64,000 bases of DNA, taken from positions 1-64,000 of the forward strand of contig SZWC01000096.1 in assembly GCA_023375785.1 (NCBI GenBank). Direction: 5' to 3'. The DNA comes from Penium margaritaceum (taxonomy: Eukaryota; Streptophyta; Zygnematophyceae; Desmidiales; Peniaceae). The notes beneath the pieces are model-generated. The model worked only from the letters and a program-made list of their open reading frames with translations. It did not search any database and was not told where the DNA came from. How positions within the stretch are numbered: the first letter of the stretch is position 1; the number at the start of each line of letters is the position of its first letter. Shown here in pieces: positions 55,991-64,000 of this stretch. The translations under genes were made by a program, and so were the position numbers.

Positions 55991-56620
55991 CATGAACGTT
56001 GCCAAGGAGGTGCGCGACCGCCTCTTCATGGCAAAGTCTGACATGTCGCAGAAGGAAAAGGCGGATCTGGCGTGGTACAAAGACTCGGGGTGTACCAAGA
56101 GTCTGACGCACCACAAGGAGTGGTTCACGCAGCTGCTCTCCATTCCCCCCCGTCCGATTGCTTTGGGTGATGATCGAGTGGTGTATGCTGAGGGGATTGG
56201 GATTGTGGAGATATGGTTGGAGACCCCGCGTGGTATTGAAGTGGGAGTTTTCCATAGCGTGCTGTATGTACCTGATGCTGCGTTCAACCTTCTCTCAGTG
56301 TCCTCTCTCACCAACACTAGACTACGCGTTGTTTTTGACGATGATTATGGCTACATCCTCAACAAGGAAACAGGAGAGGAGTTGGCCAAGTCTGTGAAGG
56401 AGGGCGACATGTACCGCCTGCTGGGGGCGACCAAGATCCCGCGTGAGCAGAGTCTTGCAGCAGTGATGCAGGCGTCAGATGGCGAGATCTGGCATGCGCG
56501 CTACGGCCAAATCAACTGCGCACCTTGCAGCAGCTTCAAGCAAAGCAGATGGTGCGTGACCTGCCTACCATCTCTAACTTTGAGCAGCAGTTATGCATCG
56601 GCTGTTTGGAAGGGAAGCAG
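55974..56620 (+). pseudogene. protease and GAG-pre-integrase of element E
   Basis: RHFGNMNVAKEVRDRLFMAKSDMSQKEKADLAWYKDSGCTKSLTHHKEW includes the aspartic protease active site D-S-G. GDDRVVYAEGIGIVEIWLETPRGIEVGVFHSVLYVPDAAFNLLSVSSLTN is the protease body. VVFDDDYGYIL and an H-bearing GAG-pre-integrase segment (MYRLLGATK, EIWHARYGQI) follow. The protease cleaves the Gag-Pol polyprotein inside the particle. Confidence 0.85.
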
Positions 56621-56649
56621 CATTGCGAGGCATTCTCTGAAGCAGGGGA

Positions 56650-57750
56650 GCATGCAAAAGAGGTGTTGGAGCTGGTCCACACGGACTTGTGTGGACCGAT
56701 GCAGACCCAGAGCTTTGGAGGCTCTAGGTATTTTCTCACCTTCATTGATGATTTCAGCAGCTACACTGCTGTCTACTTCCTTTCCTCCAAGGACCAGTGC
56801 TTTGACAGGTTCAAGGAGTTCAAGGCCATGGTGGAGAACCAGGCTGGCAAGAAGATCAAGGCGCTGCTGAGCGATCACGGTGGTGAATACCTAAGCAAGG
56901 AATTCCAGGACTACCTCGCAGCAGCTGGCATCAAGGCGCAGCGTACCGCGCCGTACTCGCGGCAGCAGAATGGGGTAGCAGAATGCGCCAACCGTACCGT
57001 CGTGGAGTCGGCGTGCTCCATACTACACGCGGCCCGGCTGACCTACGACTTCTGGGCTGAAGCCGTGAGCACTGCGGTCTACATCAAGAACCGCAGTCCA
57101 ACCAAGGCCCTGGAGCAGATGACGCCGTACGAGGCGTGGTTCGGCAAGAAGCCGAGCGTGGGTCATCTTCGCGCGTTTGGCAGCTTGGCGCACATGCACG
57201 TGCAAAAGGAGAAGCGGCAAAAGTGGGACGCAAAGAGTGCGCAGATGCTGATGATTGGCTACGATGTGGCAAGCAAGGCGTATCGCCTCTACGAGAGGGA
57301 TACAGGCCACGTCATCATCTCCAGGGATGTCGTCTTCAACGAGAGCAACGTCATCGGCACCAACATCGTGTGTGAAGAGGCAGCAGAACTAGCAGCTGAC
57401 GAGACAGTGGGAGCAGAAACTCTTCCTGACCCAGTTTCTCCCGATCCATCCTCTATTGTGACAGTGGGAGAATCACTCTACTCTCCCATGTCTGATGTTG
57501 CAGATACAGCAGCCTCATCGGCAGAAGCAGAGGAGGGAGATGTAGCACCACCAGCAGCAGTAGTTGTGCCAGGAGCACCGCGCCAACCGCCCGCTAACGC
57601 TCCAGCACCAGGTCGGAGGTACCCTCTTAGGGTGCGTTACACGCCTGGTGAGCGCGGCCATTTCTGGATGCTGCAGAAACCAGAACAAATGATTGTCGCA
57701 GTTGGAGCAGATTCAGATGAGCCAACGTCATACAAGTAGGCCATGGCTGC
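56650..57750 (+). pseudogene. integrase and linker of element E
   Basis: VLELVHTDLCGPMQTQSFGGSRYFLTFIDDFS has the first catalytic aspartate, LLSDHGGEYLSKEFQDYL the second, and QNGVAECANRTVVE the catalytic glutamate. TYDFWAEAVSTAVYIKN, TPYEAWFGKKPSVGHL and the C-terminal tail KAYRLYERDTGHVIISRDVVFNE follow, then an acidic linker. It is the longest readable coding stretch in the window and defines the Copia-1 integrase type (MQTQSFGGSRYF). Confidence 0.9.
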
Positions 57751-57789
57751 ACCGGATGCAGCAGATTGGGCGCAAGTCGTGCAGCAGGA

Positions 57790-58370
57790 GATACAGTCAT
57801 AGCTGGACAATGGCACGTGGGAGCTTACTGAGCGTGCACCTGGACGTAAGGTAATCAAATGCAAGTGGGTGTTCAAGAAGAAGCGGGGAGCAGATGGTAA
57901 CCTGGAAAAGTACAAGGCNTCGAGGTTCACCACATGGATGTCAAGACGGCATTCTTGAATGGTGACTTGGAGGAGGAGATCTACATGGAGCAGCCGGAGG
58001 GGTTCGTCATGGATGGCGAGGAGCACCTGGTCAGTAAGCTGCAGAAGTCGCTGTACGGCCCGAAGCAAGCGTCGCGTGCTTGGAACAAGAAGTTGGATGC
58101 AGCGTTGCAGTGCATGGGGTTTGAGCGCAGCGAGTGTGACTACAGCGTGTATTACTGGCAGCATGAGCATGAGATCCTCATCATCATTGTCTATGTGGAT
58201 GACATGCTCCTCCTTTCCAACAGCATGTCTGCAGTGCAGGAGTTCAAGGAAGCCATGGAGGAGCGCTTCCAGATGTCTGATCTCGGGGAGGCATCATACT
58301 TCCTCGGTATCCAGGTCACGCGTGACCGCAAGTCACGCTCTCTCTCGCTGCAGCAGAGCCGCTAAATTAA
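57790..58370 (+). pseudogene. reverse transcriptase of element E (with assembly join)
   Basis: NGTWELTERAPGRKVIKCKWVFKKKRGADGNLEKYKA opens the domain up to the N at 57919. VHHMDVKTAFLNGDLEEEIYMEQPEGFVMDGEEH and KLQKSLYG follow, and the catalytic box VYVDDMLLLSN lies near 58190. Sequence expected between these two parts is not in the assembly at the N. RT copies the RNA into cDNA. Confidence 0.85.
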
Positions 58371-58374
58371 GGAT

Positions 58375-59115
58375 GTTTTGCAGCGGTTTGGCATGGCAGA
58401 GGCAAAACCCATGGGCACGCCGCTGGAGACGCGGCAGTACCTCGTGAGCTTCAATGCAGAAGCAAATGCAGCTGAGCGGCAGAAGTACCAGAGCGCTGTC
58501 GGCAGTCTCATGTACCTGATGGTGGCAACCAGGCCAGACCTCGCACAGGCTGTGGGCGCTGTGAGCCAGCACATGGCTAATCCCGGACCGGAGCACCAGA
58601 AGGCAGTGAAGCGGATCTTCCGCTACCTTGCTGGAACCATCAACATTGGCATCACCTATAATGGCAATGACAACAGCATCATTTGCTACACAGACGCAGA
58701 TTGGGCTTCAAACCCTGAGGACCGCAAGTCCATCTCTGGACATGTGTTCCTCATGAATGGTGGAACCATCAGCTGGTGCAGCAAGCGGCAGGTGGTCGTG
58801 GCCACCTAGAGTACAAAAGCTGAGTACGTATCTCTCAGCTTTGGAGCCAAGGAAGCAGTTTGGCTCCAACGTCTCATGGCAGAGATGAGTGGGAGTGCAG
58901 CAGTTCCAGTTCCTGTGCGCGTCGACAACCAGAGCGCAATCGCACTCGCCAAGAATCCTAAGCACCATACACGCACCAAGCACATTAACATCGCATATCA
59001 TTTCATCAGGCACAAGGTGCAGGAGGGTGCTATCAAGCTATAGTTTACTCCAACCAGCAAGGAGGTTGTTGATTTCCGCACCAAGCCAGGGACCCATGAG
59101 AAGCAGCAGTTCTGC
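58375..59115 (+). pseudogene. RNase H of element E
   Basis: FGMAEAKPMGTPLETRQYLVSF, YQSAVGSLMYLMVATRPDLAQAVGAVSQHMANPGPEHQKAVKRIFRYL, then the RNase H domain with CYTDADWASNPEDRKSISGHVFLMNGG (first acidic residues), SFGAKEAVWLQRLMAEM and a KHINIAYHFIRH-like end. It is followed by the purine tract AAAGTGGGAGAT (59153-59164) at the 3' LTR. Confidence 0.85.
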
Positions 59116-59164
59116 ATGAAGGCATGTGGACTCAACCCACTCTGACTGCTGCAAAGTGGGAGAT

Positions 59165-59902
59165 TGTTGGGAAAGGAGCCATCCGGCTCAATTTTAGGTC
59201 CACAAGAGCAAGTTCCAGGAAAGTACCAGATGCTTGCTTCGATCGTCAATCCGACTTCACCATTGAAAAGATTAGGTGGCAAAATGTCTACGGTCCAAGT
59301 TTGAGGCCGATCCAACGGTCGGATTGGGAGATATGAATTTTTGTAGTTTTCGGGGTCATCGACCGTCGATATCCGGGTGACCATGGGCGATGGCTCCATG
59401 CCTTAGCCTGAGAAAAGAAAAAGGCAAGAGGTCCAGGGTCAAGACCTGATGGGAGAAACATCCAAAAAGGTCCTTGGTCTTAGGATTGCCTTGTCAGAGT
59501 GTGCTGACTAGGATAAAGGTACCTCTCCTTACTTTTTAGGTGAGGTGAGATCCTTGCGTGCTAGCCATGGACACATGGCGATTCTCCATGGGTTTGTGGG
59601 TTATGTGACCATTAGGAGTGTGCCATGAGAACATTCTCTAGCTCTCTAGGTCGTCTGTGAGTGGTCAGCCTGATTGCTAGGCTGATTTCCTCCCTTGTGT
59701 GAGATTATGGACTCTAGTGTGTGAACCTTAGCCTCCATGGCTACGTGGTGTGGCTTATGAGAGGGCTGACTTGCCCAAGCTCTAGCTCTATATGTACTCC
59801 ATCCTTTTGAGTGATTGAACAACCATTCTTTAGCACAAGTGATGCCCTTCCAATCACACATGCTCGCTGCTCCAAGGCTCCCTCTCTCCTGAAGATCCAC
59901 AA
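59165..59902 (+). repeat. 3' LTR of element E (Copia-1)
   Basis: TGTTGGGAAAGGAGCC to a slightly worn end GATCCACAA. It aligns along its whole length with the 5' LTR, with about 36 differences by eye. Confidence 0.9.
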
Positions 59903-59907
59903 GCTCT

Positions 59908-60076
59908 TCATCCACCCAAGGCATCCCGCATATTCACCATTGTTTTTACTCCGGAACGCATTCAGCTTCAACTCTGTTTGCCACTCCACATCTGCCACAA
60001 ACTCCTGCATGCACCCAAGGACCTCACTCTTCCACTTCATTGGGTAGAGGTAGAGTTTCCGGCTGTGGTCATCCAT
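59908..60076 (-). pseudogene. integrase N-terminal part of element F
   Basis: The minus strand reads DDHSRKLYLYPMKWKSEVLGCMQEFVADVEWQTELKLNAF and then GEYAGCLGWMKS, at which point element E begins. The remainder resumes at 53402. Confidence 0.85.
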
Positions 60077-60088
60077 GAATGTGAAGAT

Positions 60089-60790
60089 TCAGCGAGCTCC
60101 GCCGATGGAGCCCTCAAGCAGTCCACACACATCTGTGTGTACCACGGCTAGTTTTGTCGATGCACGTGTCTCCTTGGTGACAAACGGCTGCCGAGTTGAT
60201 TCACCAATGATGCATGACTCACACACGGTCTCCTTGGTTCGATCAAGGCCTCTGATTTGGAGACCCTGCACCACTTCCCTCTTAGCCATTTCCTTCACTA
60301 TCAATGGAGAAATGTGGCAGAGTCCGCGGTGCCATACGTGCAGGTCTCCTCCATCCTTCGTTGCAAGGTTTGCGGTGTTGGACCTCACCCGGCTGCTGAG
60401 GATCTTCGCGCGTAGCAGGTACAAGTCATCCTCCCTCTTGGCACGCGCAATCACCTCACCTTTGCCCTCCTTGAGGATTACGACCACCTTGTTTGTGAAG
60501 AGCACTTCAAGTCCAGTGTCGATAAGGCGGCTGACGGAGAGCAAGTTTCCCCCAAAGTTGGGCATATGCATTTCATCGTAGATTGTGCTCATCATAGGTT
60601 TGCTATCCAAAATTGACTCAATGCAGACGTTACCCTCACCGGTGGCCACCTCTGGTTTTCCATTAGCCATGCGTCTCTCCGAGGCGCCGCAGGTGACAAA
60701 AGCCGCCTTGTTGCATTGCGTGTGGCGGCCTGATCCAGAGTCAATGACGGCAACTCCTGGATCATTCAAGTTGGTGGAGTTGTACCTCAT
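60089..60790 (-). pseudogene. protease and GAG-pre-integrase of element F
   Basis: The minus strand gives YNSTNLNDPGVAVIDSGSGRHTQCN, the aspartic protease active site (D-S-G). GEGNVCIESILD, GGNLLSVSRLIDTGLEVLF and LHVWHRGLCHISPLIVKEMAKREVV (GAG-pre-integrase with conserved histidines) follow. CESCIIGESTRQPF and KLAVVHTDVCGLLEGS are the start of integrase. Long readable stretch, Copia-2 type. Confidence 0.85.
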
Positions 60791-60822
60791 AAGTGCGTGC
60801 TCATCTTCTTCCCGCCCCGTTG

Positions 60823-61590
60823 CTACCGATCTGTTTCATTCTTGCGACAGTTGCGCACGTAGTGGCCCTCCTTGCCGGAGTTGAAGCACTCCCCCATCTT
60901 GTTACCCTTATTGGTGCCCTGTTTGGTACCCTTTGACTTGTCGCCTCGGCCTTCACTTTGAGGATGAACCGTGTAAGCTGCACTTGCTGCCGCTACACTC
61001 CCTTGACCGCCACGTCGCATCCACTCATTGCGCACATACTTAGCAACCTTCGGGTATTTCAGCTCGTCGCACGGCCAGCCACCAAGGATTGTTATAATGG
61101 GACTCCAACTGTACGGCAGGGCCAGAAGGAGGATCATACCTTGCAACTGAGAGTCGACCTCCCAACCAGTGGCCACGCACTCCGCTACAAGCGACTCAAT
61201 CTGCTGCATGATCTTTATGATGTTGGCACCTTCGTTGGCTTGGAGGGTGACGAGACGTTTGAAGATGAAGAGCTGATTGGCAAGGTTGCTTGACTGGTAG
61301 ATGGAGCAGAGTTTTGACCATGCGTGTGCGGCCTGGATGCATCCTTGGATGTGCCCAAGTAATGGTGGGCATAACGCGGACAGAAGGAGCGCCGTCTTTT
61401 TGTTGCGCTTCTTGTATGCCTCCTTCACCTCAGCCATTGCAGTCTCTAGCAAAGCAGTCCCATCACCTTTTACTTGCTCAAGCAGTCCCTTGTCATCGAG
61501 GAAGACCTCAAACTACCACTACCACCAGGCAAAGCCTGTCCCATCAAATGTAAGGACAGTGCGGCTGCTCTCTTTCTCGTTGGTTGCCAT
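60823..61590 (-). pseudogene. gag of element F (Copia-2)
   Basis: The minus-strand ATG is at 61590 (MATNEKESSRTVLTFDGTGF). The UBN2-like middle (AHAWSKLCSIYQSSNLANQLFIFKRLVTL, QGMILLLALPYSWSPIITILGGWP) and the knuckle region (EGHYVRNC) near 60850-60890 follow. Parallels gag of element D almost throughout. Confidence 0.85.
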
Positions 61591-61656
61591 GTCTTGCTGT
61601 TGGAAGCGTGATATGTCTGGCTTTGAACCCCTAAGAGGCGTGGGCCCATAACCCTT

Positions 61657-62357
61657 TGTTGGCCAGAGGGTGAGTGTGTACCCTGGAGGGCTCCTAGCAG
61701 TGGCAGGTTCACACCACCAACCCTTTTTGGAGAGAGTGAAACTGTGGAGGCAAATGGTTCCAAGGATGGAAAAAAAACTGGTCAGAGAGTGAGGAAAATG
61801 TTTTGGCCTCAATGGACTGGGAAGGACCTCTTGATCAAGGCTCAGAAGAAATGGCATTTTATACCCACTGATCTAAGAGTTCGAGAACACCAAAGCATGC
61901 CAGATTTGGAGTTTCCTAGCAGATTCTATGGCTTCTAGAGTGTCTATTGGTAGACTGTCCTTTTTGCACCTGGGAAGGCATCCCTTCCCTCCTCTAGAAG
62001 CTTCTGCCCCTTCGTGGATTTCTCAGCTTGCTTCTAGTCGGAGGGAAGGTATCCAGAAGACCAAGACACCTCTAGATGCCTTGTAGGACAAGTCACCCCT
62101 TCTAGAAGGTGTGCCACCTTCCTGGACCCTCACCTGGCCATCTAGGAACTCAAGGAGGAATTCTAGAGTTTGAGCTAGCTTCCTGGGATCTATTTTTCAC
62201 CTCCCTTGAGGCAGGGCAGAAATTGATCTTGTGGGACTTGAACCGGGGCCCCTGCCTTTAGAGGTGGAAACCATTAAGCACTAAGCCACTAAGGCTTGTC
62301 TTTTTGGTGTTCTTTTTTTGAGTCACTGTTGCCATGGTGAGGAGCATCACTCCAACA
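61657..62357 (-). repeat. 5' LTR of element F (Copia-2)
   Basis: 701 bp. On the minus strand it runs TGTTGGAGTGATGC to GGCCAACA, followed by AAGGGTTATGGGCCCA, the half-tRNA primer site (61641-61654). The tRNA-like module is present (minus-strand A box TGGCTTAGTGC near 62277-62287, B-box region near 62232-62243). Confidence 0.9.
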
Positions 62358-63659
62358 TGGCATTGAAAAGGGAGAGTTCCATTGTGTATTTCATGGAATC
62401 ATTGAACTTTTTCCTATTGTACCCTCGCGAACACGGGATTGCGCATAGTCTTTAAGGATGACTATGGCTATGTTTTTGACAAGGATACAAGAGAGTAGTG
62501 TACCAAGTAAGTGAAGGAGGACGATAAGTATTGCATATAGGAGGTAACCAAATCTCAAGTGAATAAAGTCTTCATGTAGTTGTGCTAGGAATAGATGGTA
62601 TGATCGGGCATGTGCCTTGCAGTACTTTTAAGCAAAGCAAATTGTGCATGTCTTATCCACCATTTCAACTTTGAGTAGCGTGTACATTTGTAGTTGGAAG
62701 AGAAGCAGCTTTGTGAGGTATTCTGTAGAGAAGGAGAGCACGCAAGAGATGTAATAGACCTGGTCTATACATACGTGTGTGGTCCGATCCACATCTAAAG
62801 CTTCAGAGGCTCTAGGTTGTTTCTGATATTGATTGATAACTAAGGAATTACGGTTCAAGGCAAGTATGGAGAAGGAGACGGGTAAGAGAATCAAGGTGCG
62901 ACATACCAACAACGGTAGGACGAATGTAAGCCAGACGTTTTAAGAATAACGCGAAATAACCAGCCACAAGGCATCTCATACGTGCCCATACATACCACAA
63001 TAGAACAGCGTAGGAGAACGCAACCATGCTATCATTGAGTCAATGCGCTCCATGCTCCATGTAACTCAGCTCAGATTCTATTGATGAACTGAAGTAGTGA
63101 GCACTGTGTTATACATCAACAATCGCACTCCAACCCAAGTGCTAAAGCGGATGGCACTACATGGAGCTTGATTTGGCAAGATGCCAAGATTGGATAATCC
63201 TCCAGGCGTTTGGGGGCTTGGCAAACTCGCGCATGCCCTAGGAGAAGTCAGAAAAACGGGACCTAAAGAGTACGTAGTTATTGATGATTGACTACGATAT
63301 GGTAAGTGGGATGTATTGCCTCTATGAAAGGTGAATCCATAATGTCATCATCAAAGAATGCAACATCATTGGCACAAATATTGTTTTTCAAAAGGTGGCA
63401 GAACCAAGAACTTAGGAGGTAATGGGAACGAACACCCTTCCTAACCAAGTCTCTCTTAACCCTTCCTCTATAGTGACTGTAGTAAATACAATATATTCTC
63501 TTATGTATGATATAGTAGATACCATGGCATCATCGACAAGAAAATGATGGAAATGTAACACCACGTGTTGTTGGAGCTCTGGCAACTGTTTGGTGCTAGC
63601 CATTAGCTATTACTGTAGGACAAGGTCACCCTCTTAAGGGGGGCTTCAAGCCTAGTGAG
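62358..63659 (+). mobile_element. Copia-1 protease-integrase piece right of element F
   Basis: Resumes the protease interrupted by F and runs through GAG-pre-integrase, integrase (about 62700-63400) and the linker to about 63659, where a Copia-3 LTR begins. Highly decayed, recognised by alignment in register with elements C, E and P rather than by open frames. Plus strand. Confidence 0.65.
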
Positions 63660-64000
63660 TGTTGACCTGATATGCTCCTTGTCCATAGCTCATACTTGGA
63701 GAAGCACAGCATGAACTAGGCATGCACTGCTCCCTTGGAGTAAGTCCCCTAAGTCTGGTCCGGATAGACAAGGAATACACTACTCCTTTGAAGCAAGTCC
63801 ACATTGTCTAAACTGGATAGTACAGCCAACAAACACTACCTAGAACAACTCATTGTGGCTTAGACGTTCCACAGTTAGTCTCTAGAGTGAGAGGTCACTG
63901 GGTCAAATCCTAGCCGAGTGACTAACTTTTGTTGTGACCGAAAGGGGGACAGGAAGGTTCTAAGAGACATCTTAAAACATAACAAGGTTCTTATTGGTGG
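63660..64000 (+). repeat. Copia-3 LTR, right edge of window
   Basis: TGTTGACCTGATATGCTCC onward, with GGATAGACAAGGAATACACTA-like text, the tRNA-like module (GGTCACTGGGTCAAATCC near 63892-63909) and a slightly worn copy of the conserved palindrome near 63957. It continues beyond the window. Confidence 0.85.

Larger units (their letters stand above)
53403..59902 (+). mobile_element. element E: Copia-1, full length, best preserved
   Basis: LTRs of 738 bp, primer site, leader, gag, protease, integrase, RT, RNase H and a purine tract, all on the plus strand in canonical order. The 5-bp target duplication GCTCT lies at 53398-53402 and 59903-59907, inside the integrase of element F. By eye the LTRs differ at about 5 per cent of sites. 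It is the least decayed element here but still broken at a few places. Two single-N joins (54987, 57919) affect it: one doubles the gag start and one leaves out part of RT. Confidence 0.95.
51412..62357 (-). mobile_element. element F: Copia-2 (minus), host of element E
   Basis: LTRs at 51412-52102 and 61657-62357 and a perfect 5-bp target duplication, TGGCA. The minus-strand interior has the half-tRNA primer site (61641-61654), gag (about 60823-61590), protease and GAG-pre-integrase (about 60089-60790), integrase split by element E (59908-60076 and 52560-53402), a linker, and the purine tract GGGGGAGAT next to the 3' LTR. I recognised no RT or RNase H. Subtracting E leaves about 4.4 kb. Fossil. 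Confidence 0.9.

Noticed and set aside
1-64000. CRISPR arrays, bacterial operons, riboswitches or rRNA
   Set aside because: No regularly spaced short repeats, no operon-like gene packing and no rRNA landmarks. The content is eukaryotic retroelement sequence.

Overview
This 64 kb window looks like the repeat-filled intergenic DNA of a green-plant-lineage nuclear genome (streptophyte). I cannot name the species. The reasons are wall-to-wall Ty1/copia LTR retrotransposons with plant-type gag (an N-terminal LWxW-like motif and a CCHC zinc knuckle), primer-binding sites that match plant initiator tRNA-Met, LTRs of the TG...CA type with 5-bp target duplications, and short N gaps typical of a draft assembly. 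I found no host protein gene, rRNA gene or ordinary tRNA gene. Everything recognisable is mobile-element sequence, nearly all of it decayed.

Four groups can be told apart by LTR and primer site; the names are mine. Copia-1 has an LTR of about 740 bp beginning TGTTGGGAAAGG, a primer site complementary to the 3' end of initiator tRNA-Met, and a glutamine-rich gag/protease border. Copia-2 has a 701-bp LTR beginning TGTTGGAATGATG. Copia-3 has an LTR of about 765 bp beginning TGTTGACCTGATATG, plus a 654-bp variant. Copia-2 and Copia-3 both use a primer site complementary to the anticodon region of initiator tRNA-Met (half-tRNA priming, as in Drosophila copia). Their LTRs also share a tRNA-like module. 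Copia-4 is one unclassified minus-strand remnant at the left edge.

Layout, left to right. 1-4200: Copia-4 remnant (minus). 4201-5496: unresolved DNA and a GC-rich tract. 5497-8575: minus-strand mosaic element. 8576-12170: Copia-1 fragment (plus), cut by 12171-22880, a minus-strand Copia-3 variant that itself carries a complete Copia-2 (15069-20704) and a 329-bp hAT-like MITE (22234-22562). 22890-25459: 5' end of a minus Copia-1 whose LTR holds a solo Copia-3 LTR. 25460-26339: Copia-1 integrase fragment. 26340-30335: Copia-3 joined to a Copia-1 3' end. 30336-32545: minus Copia-3. 32891-41654: plus Copia-3 with a Copia-1 block inside it and a solo Copia-1 LTR inside its 3' LTR. 41655-64000: a plus Copia-1/Copia-3 composite that received a minus Copia-1 (42687-47480) and a minus Copia-2 (51412-62357). 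The latter was in turn hit by the best-preserved element in the window, a plus Copia-1 with both LTRs (53403-59902).

Nesting and target duplications give a relative order of events. The composite came first, then Copia-2 F, then Copia-1 E. Likewise Copia-1 C came first, then Copia-3 I, then Copia-2 D and the MITE. By eye the two LTRs of E differ at about 5 per cent of sites and those of D at about 6 per cent, so even the youngest insertions are not recent. The observations most worth following up are the shared tRNA-like modules in three LTR groups, the half-tRNA primer sites, heat-shock-element-like motifs in the Copia-2 LTR, the GGATCC-rich MITE, and a composite junction that occurs twice.
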